Assembly (NCBI RefSeq): GCF_020169515.1
Contig: NZ_JAHMHW010000017.1
Location: 1 to 64,000 of the forward strand
From: Paenibacillus vietnamensis
Lineage (GTDB): Bacteria > Bacillota > Bacilli > Paenibacillales > Paenibacillaceae
Reading direction: 5' to 3'
Length of the DNA stretch: 64,000 bases
Positions within the stretch are counted from its first letter, which is position 1. Every line of letters begins with the position of its first letter. Below are positions 51,501 through 60,067 of this stretch, piece by piece. The position numbers and the translations under genes are program-made. The notes under the pieces are model-generated. The model was not told where the DNA came from. It searched no databases and worked only from the letters and a program-made list of their open reading frames with translations.

Positions 51501-52400
51501 ATGAAAGCATCCACCGGCAATCTTGCCGTTAGGCGTAGACAGCGCTTTGATGGTTGGGATGTGCTGATCCACCTCACTGTACTTGTCGCTTCGCTGGCTT
51601 GCTTGCTGCCGTTCATTCACGTGGTTTCGAAATCGCTTAGCGAGGACGCTTATGTAATCGCTAACAAAGTATTTCTTTGGCCGGTAGGTTTCAATTTGGA
51701 GGCCTATCACAAGATTCTAGCCGATGACAGCATTTTGCGATCCTTGTATGTATCGGTCATCGTGACGGTCCTGTTTACGATTTTGGGCATGGTGATCACG
51801 ATATGCGCCGCCTATCCCTTATCCCGCAAGCAGTTAAAGGGCAGAACGACGCTGACGATCATCTTTATGTTCACAATGTACTTCGGCGGCGGCATTATTC
51901 CCGAATACATGCTCGTGAACAATCTAGGCTTGCTCGATACCATATGGTCGCTTATTTTGCCGTCGGCATTCAGCGCGTTTAATCTGCTGATTATGAAAAC
52001 TGCGCTTTCCAGCAGCATTCCGGTGAGCCTGGAGGAATCGGCCCGAATTGACGGGGCGGGACACTTCCGCATTTTGTGGAACATCGTCATTCCGCTCTCC
52101 AAGCCGATCATCGCAACCTTATCGCTATTCTACGCGGTAGGACGCTGGAATACGTACCAGGACGCGCTGTTCTATATCAAGCAGCAGGTAGATCTGCGGC
52201 CGCTGCAGCTTAAGCTGTATTACCTGGTTATTCAGGCGAGCGAAAGCTTTCAGCTCGAGGCTACGCAGGTTCAGCTGAGCAATCCCGAGGTACTCAAAGC
52301 ATCATGCGTCGTATTCGCGACGCTTCCGATCCTCTGCGTATATCCGTTCATCCAGAAGTATTTTGTCCAGGGTGTTATGCTGGGGGCCGTCAAGGAATAA
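51501..52400 (+). CDS. Sugar ABC transporter permease (YesQ/LplC type)
   Basis: A 299-residue partner permease with EAA loop LEESARIDGAGHFRILWNIVIPLSKPI and the family C-terminus YFVQGVMLGAVKE. I start at ATG 51501, 5 nt after AAAGGAGGTG; the same frame stays open upstream within the previous gene but without a start of its own. 14 nt separate it from the first permease. Confidence 0.93.
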   Translation: MKASTGNLAVRRRQRFDGWDVLIHLTVLVASLACLLPFIHVVSKSLSEDAYVIANKVFLWPVGFNLEAYHKILADDSILRSLYVSVIVTVLFTILGMVITICAAYPLSRKQLKGRTTLTIIFMFTMYFGGGIIPEYMLVNNLGLLDTIWSLILPSAFSAFNLLIMKTALSSSIPVSLEESARIDGAGHFRILWNIVIPLSKPIIATLSLFYAVGRWNTYQDALFYIKQQVDLRPLQLKLYYLVIQASESFQLEATQVQLSNPEVLKASCVVFATLPILCVYPFIQKYFVQGVMLGAVKE

Positions 52401-52438
52401 CAAGGAAAACGAAAATACTTATTTGGGGGAAAAAAGCG

Positions 52439-54094
52439 ATGGGCAAAAAGAGAATCTTATCCGCTTTAACGGCTTTATTCATCGTCGGCGGCATTCTGTC
52501 CGGCTGCACGAGCAATAACGGCAACGGAAATAATGAACAAAGCTCCGCGCAGCCGACTTCGTCCGGCAACAGTACCGGAGCCGAAAGCCAGAAGGACGGG
52601 TATCCGGACTACTCGGGCGGCTTCCATGAAAACGTTACCCTCGAGATCCCGGTTTACGAGCGTGCCTTTGAAGGGTGGAACGTCACCGACAACTTCTATA
52701 CCCGCTGGATTCAGAAGGAATTTGGCGACAAGCACAACGTCACCGTCAAATTTGTGCCGATTACGCGCAGCAGCGAAGTAACGGACTTTGAGCAGTTGCT
52801 GGCTTCGGGTAAAGCGCCGGACATCATCTTCCATTACGATATGCCGCAAGCGCTGAACTACTACGGCGAAGACGTCATGCAGGAGCTGGACTGGGAGGAA
52901 ATCGCCAACTATGCGCCAACTTACTGGGGCAAAATGGGCGATACGATGAAGCAGTACGGTACGGTAGACGGCAAAAACACATTTTTCTTCGCGGCGCGTC
53001 CGAATGCAGACAACTACGTGTCGCTGATCCGCAAGGACTGGGTTGAGAAGGTCGGCATGAAGATGGAGGATCTGACCTCCCTTGAGAAGTATAACGAAAT
53101 GCTCGCCAAATGGAAGGAAGCCGGACTCGGTACTGCGGGATCTTCCTTGCTCAAAAACAACTACAACTTTAACTATGCGTTCCGCGAATGGCCGGTAGAT
53201 CCGAAATACCGCGCGCTTTATTCCGATCTCGGGGTAGCGGATTTGACAAGCGCCGATAGCGAACGTTTCTTGCGCAATTTGAACTACCAGTACAATAACG
53301 GCTTGATCGACAAGGAATTTTATCTTCGCGACGACGACAACAAGGTGAAAGCCGAGTTCGTTGCGGGCAAAACCGGCACTTACGGGCTGTATCTCACCAA
53401 CAATACGGATCTGTTCTCCGCGACGCTGAAAAACAACCCGGAAGCGGAATTTGCCGTGATGCCGATCGGGGCCGGGGTTCCGGAAGGAAATAAACCGCAA
53501 GGGCGCGCTTACTGGCCGTTCGGATTTATTATGGGCATCAATTACGAGTCTTCCGACATGGAGCGTGCAGCCGTCTGGATGTATCTCGAATGGATGAGCC
53601 AGCCGGAAAACCTGTTCTTCCTGCAAAATGGCGTCGAAGGCCAGAACTATACGCTTGACGCCGAAGGCATCGCTCTGAAAAATCCGGATTTCAAAGGCGA
53701 ATCCGTTCTCGCTCAGAACAACAACAAGGACTACTGGGCGCTTGTGACCGAAATCGCGGAATATGGCGATCCGGCCCTTACTCTCAAGGCTAATCTGCGC
53801 AACTGGAGTCCTCCAGGCTACGAGTATTTGGCCGAGGAGCTTGTGGCCAACTACGAGAAGACGGCGGAATTCCGTACGCCGGACGCCCTGTTCAGCATCG
53901 TTCTCGAGAAGGTGAACGAGTACAAAGCCGACTTGAACTCGCTGTTCCAGGAGCTGTACGTGAAGATCGTTCTCGCTCCGGAAGCGGAGTTCGATGCGAC
54001 TTACGAGGCGGCGAAGAAGACGTACCTGGAAGCGGGCTATCAAGAAATTCTTGACGAGAAGCAAGCAGCGATCGACGCGGGCCAATTCCGTTAA
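52439..54094 (+). CDS. Sugar-binding lipoprotein of the rhamnogalacturonan-unit transporter
   Basis: A 551-residue extracellular binding protein. Its signal peptide ends in LSGC, then an Asn/Gly/Ser-rich linker, then a long family-1 type binding domain. It is not a close relative of the binding proteins at 6723 and 8528. Start at ATG 52439, 8 nt after GGGGGA. By context it binds unsaturated rhamnogalacturonan oligosaccharides released by the PL11 enzyme (inference). As in the first transporter, no ATPase is encoded. Confidence 0.91.
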   Translation: MGKKRILSALTALFIVGGILSGCTSNNGNGNNEQSSAQPTSSGNSTGAESQKDGYPDYSGGFHENVTLEIPVYERAFEGWNVTDNFYTRWIQKEFGDKHNVTVKFVPITRSSEVTDFEQLLASGKAPDIIFHYDMPQALNYYGEDVMQELDWEEIANYAPTYWGKMGDTMKQYGTVDGKNTFFFAARPNADNYVSLIRKDWVEKVGMKMEDLTSLEKYNEMLAKWKEAGLGTAGSSLLKNNYNFNYAFREWPVDPKYRALYSDLGVADLTSADSERFLRNLNYQYNNGLIDKEFYLRDDDNKVKAEFVAGKTGTYGLYLTNNTDLFSATLKNNPEAEFAVMPIGAGVPEGNKPQGRAYWPFGFIMGINYESSDMERAAVWMYLEWMSQPENLFFLQNGVEGQNYTLDAEGIALKNPDFKGESVLAQNNNKDYWALVTEIAEYGDPALTLKANLRNWSPPGYEYLAEELVANYEKTAEFRTPDALFSIVLEKVNEYKADLNSLFQELYVKIVLAPEAEFDATYEAAKKTYLEAGYQEILDEKQAAIDAGQFR

Positions 54095-54111
54095 TCGCAG
54101 AAATCTTAGAA

Positions 54112-54143
54112 AACGCAGCCGTTTCCGGCTGCGTTTTTTTTGT
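54112..54143 (+). terminator. Intrinsic terminator of the transporter operon
   Basis: AACGCAGCCG (54112-54121), loop TTTC, CGGCTGCGTT (54126-54135), then a T run. Confidence 0.92.
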
Positions 54144-54378
54144 GCCGAAAAAGATCCGAAAGCCGGGGCTAAAATACAATCCATTTTACCGCGGGGTGAA
54201 TAAGATGAGGGACAATAGACATATGCTTGAAAGGTATTGGAGAAACGTGGAGATGCAGCAAGGAGTGATACGAATGGATAGCCGATTATTGAAATTAGAG
54301 GTTCGGTCTTCGGAGCGGCGGGATGCCGGTAACGATTCCTGTAGCATTGGTACGAAGATTTGCCTATATGCGTTCAAG

Positions 54379-54505
54379 GAGCTATCTGTTCCACCGCACA
54401 TTCCCTTCACATGACTGCATGAGGGAAAGGCGGGCAGATAGCTCTTTGCTTTTGCCGCCAAAGGACGGCGACAGCCGTTTACGCTTGGAAACCTATCTGT
54501 GCAGT
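54379..54505 (+). promoter_or_regulatory. Switch-like structured leader before the YkuK-like gene
   Basis: Two mutually exclusive folds are visible. Fold 1 is a 66-nt hairpin: GAGCTATCTG (54379-54388) with CAGATAGCTC (54435-54444), CCGC/GCGG, TTCCCT/AGGGAA and CATG/CATG. Fold 2 uses the same segments differently: CAGATAG (54435-54441) with CTATCTG (54493-54499), enclosed by GACTGCA (54413-54419) with TGCAGTC (54499-54505). Fold 2 encloses the 40-nt element shared with 8376-8415. Such a choice of pairings is the hallmark of a riboswitch or attenuator, but I do not recognise the class. The rest of the 54144-54551 spacer holds only a doubtful 69-codon frame (54205-54414) overlapping the hairpin. 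Confidence 0.45.
54448..54487 (+). repeat. 40-nt dispersed element, copy 2
   Basis: Matches 8376-8415 at 39 of 40 positions, same orientation. Here it sits between the two arms of the alternative helix in the leader of the YkuK-like gene. Confidence 0.6.
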
Positions 54506-54551
54506 CAAATGATAAAAGGAAGGATGAAGCCGATTTTGGCAGGTGAACCTT

Positions 54552-55181
54552 ATGAAAAGACGATCAATCCCCCTGATTCATGAGAATGTGTTTCGAAATG
54601 TTTCCGAACAGAATATGGCGCTTGAAGAGGTGTTCGCTCGGATACAAAGCTTCATGAGCAAGGATCCCCGCGCGGCGTTTCAGCTGGTCATCGGCACGGA
54701 CGCTCAGGTACACGCCGGCCATACGAAATTCATTACGTCGATCGTGATTATCCGGCCCGGCCGCGGCGCCTGGTTCTGTTACCGCCAGGTCATCATTCCC
54801 CGCAAAATCGAATCGGTGCATGAGAAGCTCAGCATGGAGACGTCACTGAGCCAGGAGATCGCGATGTATTTTGATCATACGAAACGAGCGGTGCTGGAGG
54901 ATATCGTCATGCCGTATGTTTATCAAGGCGCAGAGTTAAACATGTATATCGACATCGATGCGGGCACCGATATAAAACGAAACGTCACGGCGGCATTTGT
55001 GGCGGATATGGTCGGGCGGATCGAAGCGATGGGAATGGAGGCAAGAGTTAAACCTGAAGCTATCGTAGCCTCCTCCGTCTCCAACCGGTACACGAAGAAA
55101 CCGTTCCGCGGTTATGAAGCCGGGAAGAAGCAAACCGATGAGTCCCATGCCGACAATATCAAGGGCTATGCCCAAATATAA
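54552..55181 (+). CDS. YkuK-like protein (DUF458, RNase H-like fold)
   Basis: A 209-residue protein of the YkuK family, predicted to have an RNase H-like fold: FQLVIGTDAQVHAGHTKFITSIVI at the first strand with an acidic residue, MYIDIDAGTDIKRN in the middle, and ASSVSNRYTKKP near the end. Biochemical function is not established. Start at ATG 54552, 5 nt after AGGTGA; a GTG three codons earlier overlaps that site. It has the long structured leader described separately. Confidence 0.82.
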   Translation: MKRRSIPLIHENVFRNVSEQNMALEEVFARIQSFMSKDPRAAFQLVIGTDAQVHAGHTKFITSIVIIRPGRGAWFCYRQVIIPRKIESVHEKLSMETSLSQEIAMYFDHTKRAVLEDIVMPYVYQGAELNMYIDIDAGTDIKRNVTAAFVADMVGRIEAMGMEARVKPEAIVASSVSNRYTKKPFRGYEAGKKQTDESHADNIKGYAQI

Positions 55182-55227
55182 GTATGCGTATGAATGACTT
55201 ATTTCATCGCAGATCTAAGTGTTTGTT

Positions 55228-55458
55228 TTAATGGTCAGCTTCGCGCTCGACGGCCGTTGAAACAGGATCTTCACCAGCTGCTCCTGCATGTAAGCCGGAG
55301 AGTGTGCGTAACCGCTCTCTATCCAGTGAAAGATCAACAATATCGGTGACCGTAACGGCGGAGAATGATATCTGGGCCATAAGCCGGAGCAGCGCCTCCC
55401 TTAGCGCCGTTTTGCTGCGTATAATTCTGGGGTCCGTTTTTGGAGCGGACAGTTGCAT
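55228..55458 (-). pseudogene. Truncated TetR-family regulator remnant
   Basis: Starting at ATG 55458 the frame encodes KTDPRIIRSKTALREALLRL and FSAVTVTDIV, the first helices of a TetR DNA-binding domain, then turns into unrelated residues and stops after 76 codons instead of the usual 180-210. The recognition helix and the whole ligand domain are missing. Another frame in the last 90 bases reads like a normal protein end (SPAYMQEQLVKILF), so a deletion that joined two parts out of frame is likely. Confidence 0.5.
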
Positions 55459-55680
55459 ATTCGTTCTCTTCCTTTCTTTTTCATGTACATATCGTACAAA
55501 TCGATCCTGTTTGTCGAAGCCGGTGACAGAATGAGACAATATTAATGAGTGCGGATGAACCATTTTAGGAGAAAAGTAGGATGCAGAGTTCATATAGAGT
55601 AAAGTAAAATCAAAAAGCGGAACCCTTTCAGAAAACATTGAGGAAGGCGTATCCTCTTTTTTTGGCCTATTAAGTAACCG

Positions 55681-55692
55681 GTTTCATGAAAC
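55681..55692. promoter_or_regulatory. Perfect 12-bp palindrome upstream of the GH30 gene
   Basis: GTTTCATGAAAC reads the same on both strands and lies about 100 nt before the start of the hydrolase gene. A regulator site is possible; the binding protein is unknown. Confidence 0.35.
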
Positions 55693-55794
55693 CCTTTACA
55701 ACAAAAAATTCCCGCTTGGATGGTTCGAGAGGAGGTGTCCGTCAGCTTATCGCATTTTGACCAAAACTATCCCTCTAGAAGGAGGCAACACCCA

Positions 55795-58700
55795 TTGAAA
55801 CGTGCCTTGATGAAAAAATACACAGCCGCGGTTCTCGCAAGCATGCTTTCGATTTCTCTATACGGCAGTACGGCTTTCGCAGCTTCGGAGGCGACGGAAA
55901 GCAAGACCTATGACGCCGTCATTACGATCGACGCATCTGAGAAATTCCAGAAAATTGATAACTTCGGCGCATCCGACGCCTGGTCGATGGAGCAGCTTGG
56001 CAAGTATTGGACGCAGGAAAATAAAGCGAAAGTCGCGGACCTTTTATTTTCCAGAGATAAAGGAATCGGCTTGTCCGCCTGGCGCTTCAATATCGGAGCG
56101 GGCTCCACGGAAACGGATCAAGACATTATTACGAACCCTTGGCGGCGCGCGGAAGCGTTCAAACAGACGGAAGACGGGGCCTACGATTGGAGCAAGCAGG
56201 CGGGACAGCAGTGGTTTCTGCAGGCAGCCAAGGACAGAGGCGTCGACACGCTGATCGGCTTCGTGAACAGCCCGCCGGTATGGATGACGAAGAACGGTCA
56301 TGCCCAGCCGGATTCTACCGTCGGCTCCACGAACCTGAAAGAAGGCTACGAGGACGAATTTGCAGCCTATTTGACGGATGTGCTGGCGCATTTCGAGAAT
56401 GAAGGCCTTGGGTTCGATTATATCAGCCCGATCAACGAACCGACCTGGGATTGGAACAAAGCCGGACAAGAAGGCAACCGCTATAATAACGACGATATTA
56501 AACGGGTTGTATTGGAGCTTTACCGGCAGCTGCAGGAAAAAGGACTTTCGTCGAAAATCAGCGCACCGGACGGAGTGGAGATCACCGCGCTTCTGGATGA
56601 CGAAGTTTTTAAGACGTTCTCTAACCAGGACCGGTACAACGGCGGCGCGAACAGCCTGGGGGTTGGCAAGTACCGCGAATATATTAAGGATTTGCTCGGA
56701 GACCCGGAGCTCAAGGAAGCGATCGGCAATAAAATAGCTTCCCATTCCTACTGGTCCGATTACAGCAATCCGGGCGACGACCGTCTCGGTCTGCTGCGGG
56801 ATTTGCTGAGCGCCAATCTGAAAAAGTACGGCGAAGACGTCATCTATTGGATGAGCGAGTACTGCATTCTAGGTGCCTACGGGCCGGGCCGCGATCTCGG
56901 CATCGATCCCGCGCTTGTCGTCGCCAGAACGATTCACTTCGATCTGGCACGGGCCAACGCTTCGGCATGGCAATGGTGGACGGCGGTTTCCAAGGAGGAT
57001 TATAAGGACGGCCTGATCTATACGGACTTTAATCAACCGGGGGACGATCAAAACATTCTGCCATCCAAAATGCTGTGGGCGCTCGGAAATTACAGCAAAT
57101 TCATCCGTCCGGGTGCCGATCGCATCGCCTTAACGGGGCTGGATGAGCAAGCGCGAAGCGGACTGCTCGGATCGGCTTACAAGCACGATGGAGAAAAGAC
57201 CGTCACAGCCGTCCTGGTCAACGACAGCACGGAGGACAAGCTCATTCAGGTTCAGCTGGACGGAATCGGCAAACAGGAAAGCGTCAGTGTCATGAAGCCG
57301 TATATCACTTCCGCCGATAAGGATCTCGCAAGAGGCCAGGATACAGCGGTCCAAGCGGACGGAACGTTCGAAACGGTCGTTCCCGCACGCTCCGTCGTGA
57401 CGCTGAACGGCGATTTGGTGAAGTCGAACAAAAAGCCGGAGGCTCCGGAAGTAAAGGCTGTCACCCCGCTTAATAAAGCGCTGAAAATCGAATTTGACGC
57501 TCCGAAGGGAGCGGCGGAGTATGAAGTAAGCTACAAGACAGGCAGTAAAACCGAGGAGCGCGTCTTCGCGAATATGCCGGAAGATTCGTTTGTGCTTGAC
57601 GGTCTGGAAAACGGCAAAAGCTACGCGATCACCATTCGGGCCGGCAACCTGAACGGGTTCGGGCCGCCGTCGAAACGCGTAAATGCGGCGCCGCAGCTGC
57701 TGGCGCCATCCGATGCAGCGGCAGTCGGCACAGATGGCGGCTTTACGGTAAACTTCACGGCCGAGGCCGGCGTTCCCGCCTATCGCGTTCGCTACGGTGT
57801 CCAGCCCGGACAGTATACCGGCGAGCAGACGGCTGCCGGCGGCGTGATTCAAGTGGACGGGCTCGTGAACGGGACGACCTACTACGGAGTCGTCGAAGCG
57901 GTGGACGGCAGCGAAATCAGCTCCCCTTCGCAGCCGTTCGAGGTCATGGCCGATGTTCCGGCTCCAGGTAAAATTATGGTCATACCGGGAGATCAAAGGG
58001 CGCACCTTGAATTTTTTGCGGTGGAAGGGGCAGCCGGATATACCGTTACAGCGGTTTCCGGTGCTTTGAGCCACGCTGCAATTCAAGTCGACACTAATGA
58101 GGCCGATCTGACGGGATTAACGAATGGCACACCGCTTGTCGTCCGCGTTGCCACGGTAGGCAAAGGCGGAGCCGGGACCGCTTATACGGAAGTTATGGTT
58201 ACGCCGAACGGCGAGGAAGTTCTTTTGGAGGATGATTTCAGCAAAAATGACATGACCCGCTATCAGCAAAATGTAGGCAAATGGCTGATCGAAGACGGAC
58301 TTCTGAAGCATGCCTCCGGCGGGGATGCGCAAGGGGAGCTGAGCGTCGATCAGGCTCGGATCGTCGACGGCACCCTTACGGCAGCGGCCAAGCACGCGAC
58401 GGCGGGAGCCGACTGGGGCATCGCTTTCCGCGGCAGCAGCCATTCGAACGGATATTGGTTCGGATTTGAGAACGGTGCGCTGGTCATCCGCAGAGACGGC
58501 CAAAATCTGGCTTCCCCTGTTCCATTCTCGGCGAAGCTGGGCGAGCTGTACAAGCTGGAGGTCCGGCTGAACGGGAAGCGCATTCAGGCATTTATCGACG
58601 ACAAAAAGATTTTCGACCTGACGGACACGGTTTATACGAGCGGCCGCATCGGTCTGCACAGCTGGGCGGACGCGGAATTCTCTTATTTGAAGGTGTCGCG

Positions 58701-59487
58701 TGATGCGAGTCAATTAAGCAGCAAGCCGGAAATTTATCAGGTAAAGGAAGGCGATCGTTCGGTAGCGCTGCAGTATAGCGAAGTAGACGGAGCGGACTCC
58801 TACTTGATCCGATACTCGGCTGCGGGCGGAGACGAATCCGATGCGGTGGAAATGGCAGCGGGCGCCAGAACGACGATGGTGACAGGACTTGATAACGATG
58901 TCACTTATTCCTTCAAAGTCATTGCGGTCAGAAGCGGCGGAAGAGCGGAGTCGTCTCCAGTCGAGGCGACACCGCGCGGAAGCTTGGGGCAGGTCCTCTA
59001 TTACGTGGATGCCGGAGACGGAACGCCTCAGCAGACCGAGAACGGGGAGGAGCTCGGAGCGTACCAGTCTCTCGAGGAGCAGCCGTATGGCAGCGATCCC
59101 GTTACGGGAATGATGTGGGGTTATGAAGCTGACGGCAATCAGACATGGGCGCATACAAGTCCTACGGATGCCTACGAAACGATCCGGCAGTATGACGGGA
59201 ACGAGAATGGCAAAGGCATCGGTTATCGTTTTCAGGTGCCTGATGGTACCTATAAGGTAACGGTCGGATTTTTCGATCCGTGGAAGGCAAGCGACCGGGT
59301 GATGAACGTGACGGTCAACGGTGAAACGAAGCTGTCCGGATACGTCATCGGCTCCAGCCGGGAAGCAAAGGTGTTCGATAACATCAGCGTGAGCGGCGGC
59401 GAGCTGGCAGTAAAAGCGGTCAAAGCCGGCGGCTCCAAGCCGATGATCAGCTGGATCAAAATCGAGAAAGCGGCGTCAGCCGAGTAA
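55795..59487 (+). CDS. Exported modular glycoside hydrolase family 30
   Basis: A 1230-residue secreted enzyme. A signal peptide ends near AFAA (residue 30). The GH30 catalytic domain fills about 35-540, with acid/base Glu215 in PINEPTW and nucleophile Glu355 in YWMSEYCIL. Then come three fibronectin-III-like domains (about 548-805), a LamG-like carbohydrate-binding domain (808-970), a fourth FnIII (978-1060) and a C-terminal malectin-like module (1063-1230). Start is TTG 55795, 9 nt after AAGGAGG, which gives a clean signal peptide. The catalytic domain resembles GH30 enzymes acting on beta-1,6-galactan, and the neighbouring RG-I genes would fit removal of arabinogalactan side chains, but substrate is inference. 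Confidence 0.9.
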   Translation: MKRALMKKYTAAVLASMLSISLYGSTAFAASEATESKTYDAVITIDASEKFQKIDNFGASDAWSMEQLGKYWTQENKAKVADLLFSRDKGIGLSAWRFNIGAGSTETDQDIITNPWRRAEAFKQTEDGAYDWSKQAGQQWFLQAAKDRGVDTLIGFVNSPPVWMTKNGHAQPDSTVGSTNLKEGYEDEFAAYLTDVLAHFENEGLGFDYISPINEPTWDWNKAGQEGNRYNNDDIKRVVLELYRQLQEKGLSSKISAPDGVEITALLDDEVFKTFSNQDRYNGGANSLGVGKYREYIKDLLGDPELKEAIGNKIASHSYWSDYSNPGDDRLGLLRDLLSANLKKYGEDVIYWMSEYCILGAYGPGRDLGIDPALVVARTIHFDLARANASAWQWWTAVSKEDYKDGLIYTDFNQPGDDQNILPSKMLWALGNYSKFIRPGADRIALTGLDEQARSGLLGSAYKHDGEKTVTAVLVNDSTEDKLIQVQLDGIGKQESVSVMKPYITSADKDLARGQDTAVQADGTFETVVPARSVVTLNGDLVKSNKKPEAPEVKAVTPLNKALKIEFDAPKGAAEYEVSYKTGSKTEERVFANMPEDSFVLDGLENGKSYAITIRAGNLNGFGPPSKRVNAAPQLLAPSDAAAVGTDGGFTVNFTAEAGVPAYRVRYGVQPGQYTGEQTAAGGVIQVDGLVNGTTYYGVVEAVDGSEISSPSQPFEVMADVPAPGKIMVIPGDQRAHLEFFAVEGAAGYTVTAVSGALSHAAIQVDTNEADLTGLTNGTPLVVRVATVGKGGAGTAYTEVMVTPNGEEVLLEDDFSKNDMTRYQQNVGKWLIEDGLLKHASGGDAQGELSVDQARIVDGTLTAAAKHATAGADWGIAFRGSSHSNGYWFGFENGALVIRRDGQNLASPVPFSAKLGELYKLEVRLNGKRIQAFIDDKKIFDLTDTVYTSGRIGLHSWADAEFSYLKVSRDASQLSSKPEIYQVKEGDRSVALQYSEVDGADSYLIRYSAAGGDESDAVEMAAGARTTMVTGLDNDVTYSFKVIAVRSGGRAESSPVEATPRGSLGQVLYYVDAGDGTPQQTENGEELGAYQSLEEQPYGSDPVTGMMWGYEADGNQTWAHTSPTDAYETIRQYDGNENGKGIGYRFQVPDGTYKVTVGFFDPWKASDRVMNVTVNGETKLSGYVIGSSREAKVFDNISVSGGELAVKAVKAGGSKPMISWIKIEKAASAE

Positions 59488-59505
59488 TACCAGATGCAAT
59501 GAAGA

Positions 59506-59538
59506 ACAGACGATCCGAGCGGTCGTCTGTTTTTTTTG
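59506..59538 (+). terminator. Intrinsic terminator after the GH30 gene
   Basis: ACAGACGA (59507-59514) pairs with TCGTCTGT (59523-59530), followed by eight T. Confidence 0.88.
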
Positions 59539-59541
59539 CCC

Positions 59542-59595
59542 TTGAAAAACGATGTGCGATTGCTTTATAATTTAGATAAGTAAATTACTTATCTA
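59542..59595 (+). promoter_or_regulatory. Promoter with overlapping MarR-type operator
   Basis: TTGAAA (59542-59547), 18-nt spacer, TATAAT (59566-59571), then directly a perfect 23-bp inverted repeat (59573-59595) with half-site TAGATAAGTAA around one central A. Binding there would block initiation, so negative autoregulation by the MarR protein encoded next is very likely. Confidence 0.75.
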
Positions 59596-59622
59596 TTTAA
59601 CCGCTGAAAGGGAGCAAGCGAT

Positions 59623-60054
59623 ATGCGCACAGATGTACAGGAATTGATCGAGGTGTTCCACCGGCTTCACCGCAAGGAGTACGAAGAGAAGGCTTATTCC
59701 GATCACAAGATGAACGAGGCCCGGACGCTGCTGATTTTGAAGAGCGCTCAACCGGAGGGAATGATGGTCCGCGATTTGAGCAACTTGCTCAGAGTCTCTT
59801 CGCCGTTCGTGACGCAGCTGCTCAACAGCATGGAGGAAAGCGGGCTTATTTTTCGTAACAAAAACGACCAGGACCGCAGAAGCGTTCATATTACGCTGAC
59901 GGAGAAAGGCATGAAGGATGCGGAAAATATTGAGCGCCATATCCACAAATTTTATGAGGGACTGGCTGACCGGTTAGGCGAGGAAGACAGCCGTCAGCTG
60001 GCGAAGCTGATGAACCTTGCCATGGATTATTTCGAAGAGAAAATGTTCAAATAA
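59623..60054 (+). CDS. MarR-family transcriptional regulator
   Basis: A 143-residue winged-helix repressor: MVRDLSNLLRVSSPFVTQLLNSMEESGLI is the recognition region, NDQDRRSVHITLTEKG the wing. GGGAGC precedes the ATG. It is the first gene of an operon with two ABC half-transporters and probably releases the operator when a drug-like ligand binds. Confidence 0.93.
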   Translation: MRTDVQELIEVFHRLHRKEYEEKAYSDHKMNEARTLLILKSAQPEGMMVRDLSNLLRVSSPFVTQLLNSMEESGLIFRNKNDQDRRSVHITLTEKGMKDAENIERHIHKFYEGLADRLGEEDSRQLAKLMNLAMDYFEEKMFK

Positions 60055-60067
60055 GGAGAGCTGAGAG

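Noticed and set aside
54205..54414. 69-codon gene upstream of the YkuK-like gene
   Set aside because: It has a fair ribosome site but runs into the long hairpin, encodes no recognisable feature, and the region is better explained as a structured leader.
54448..54487. Known riboswitch (c-di-GMP, c-di-AMP, ZTP, THF, guanidine)
   Set aside because: None of the conserved cores that I can recall for these classes fits the element or the surrounding helices.
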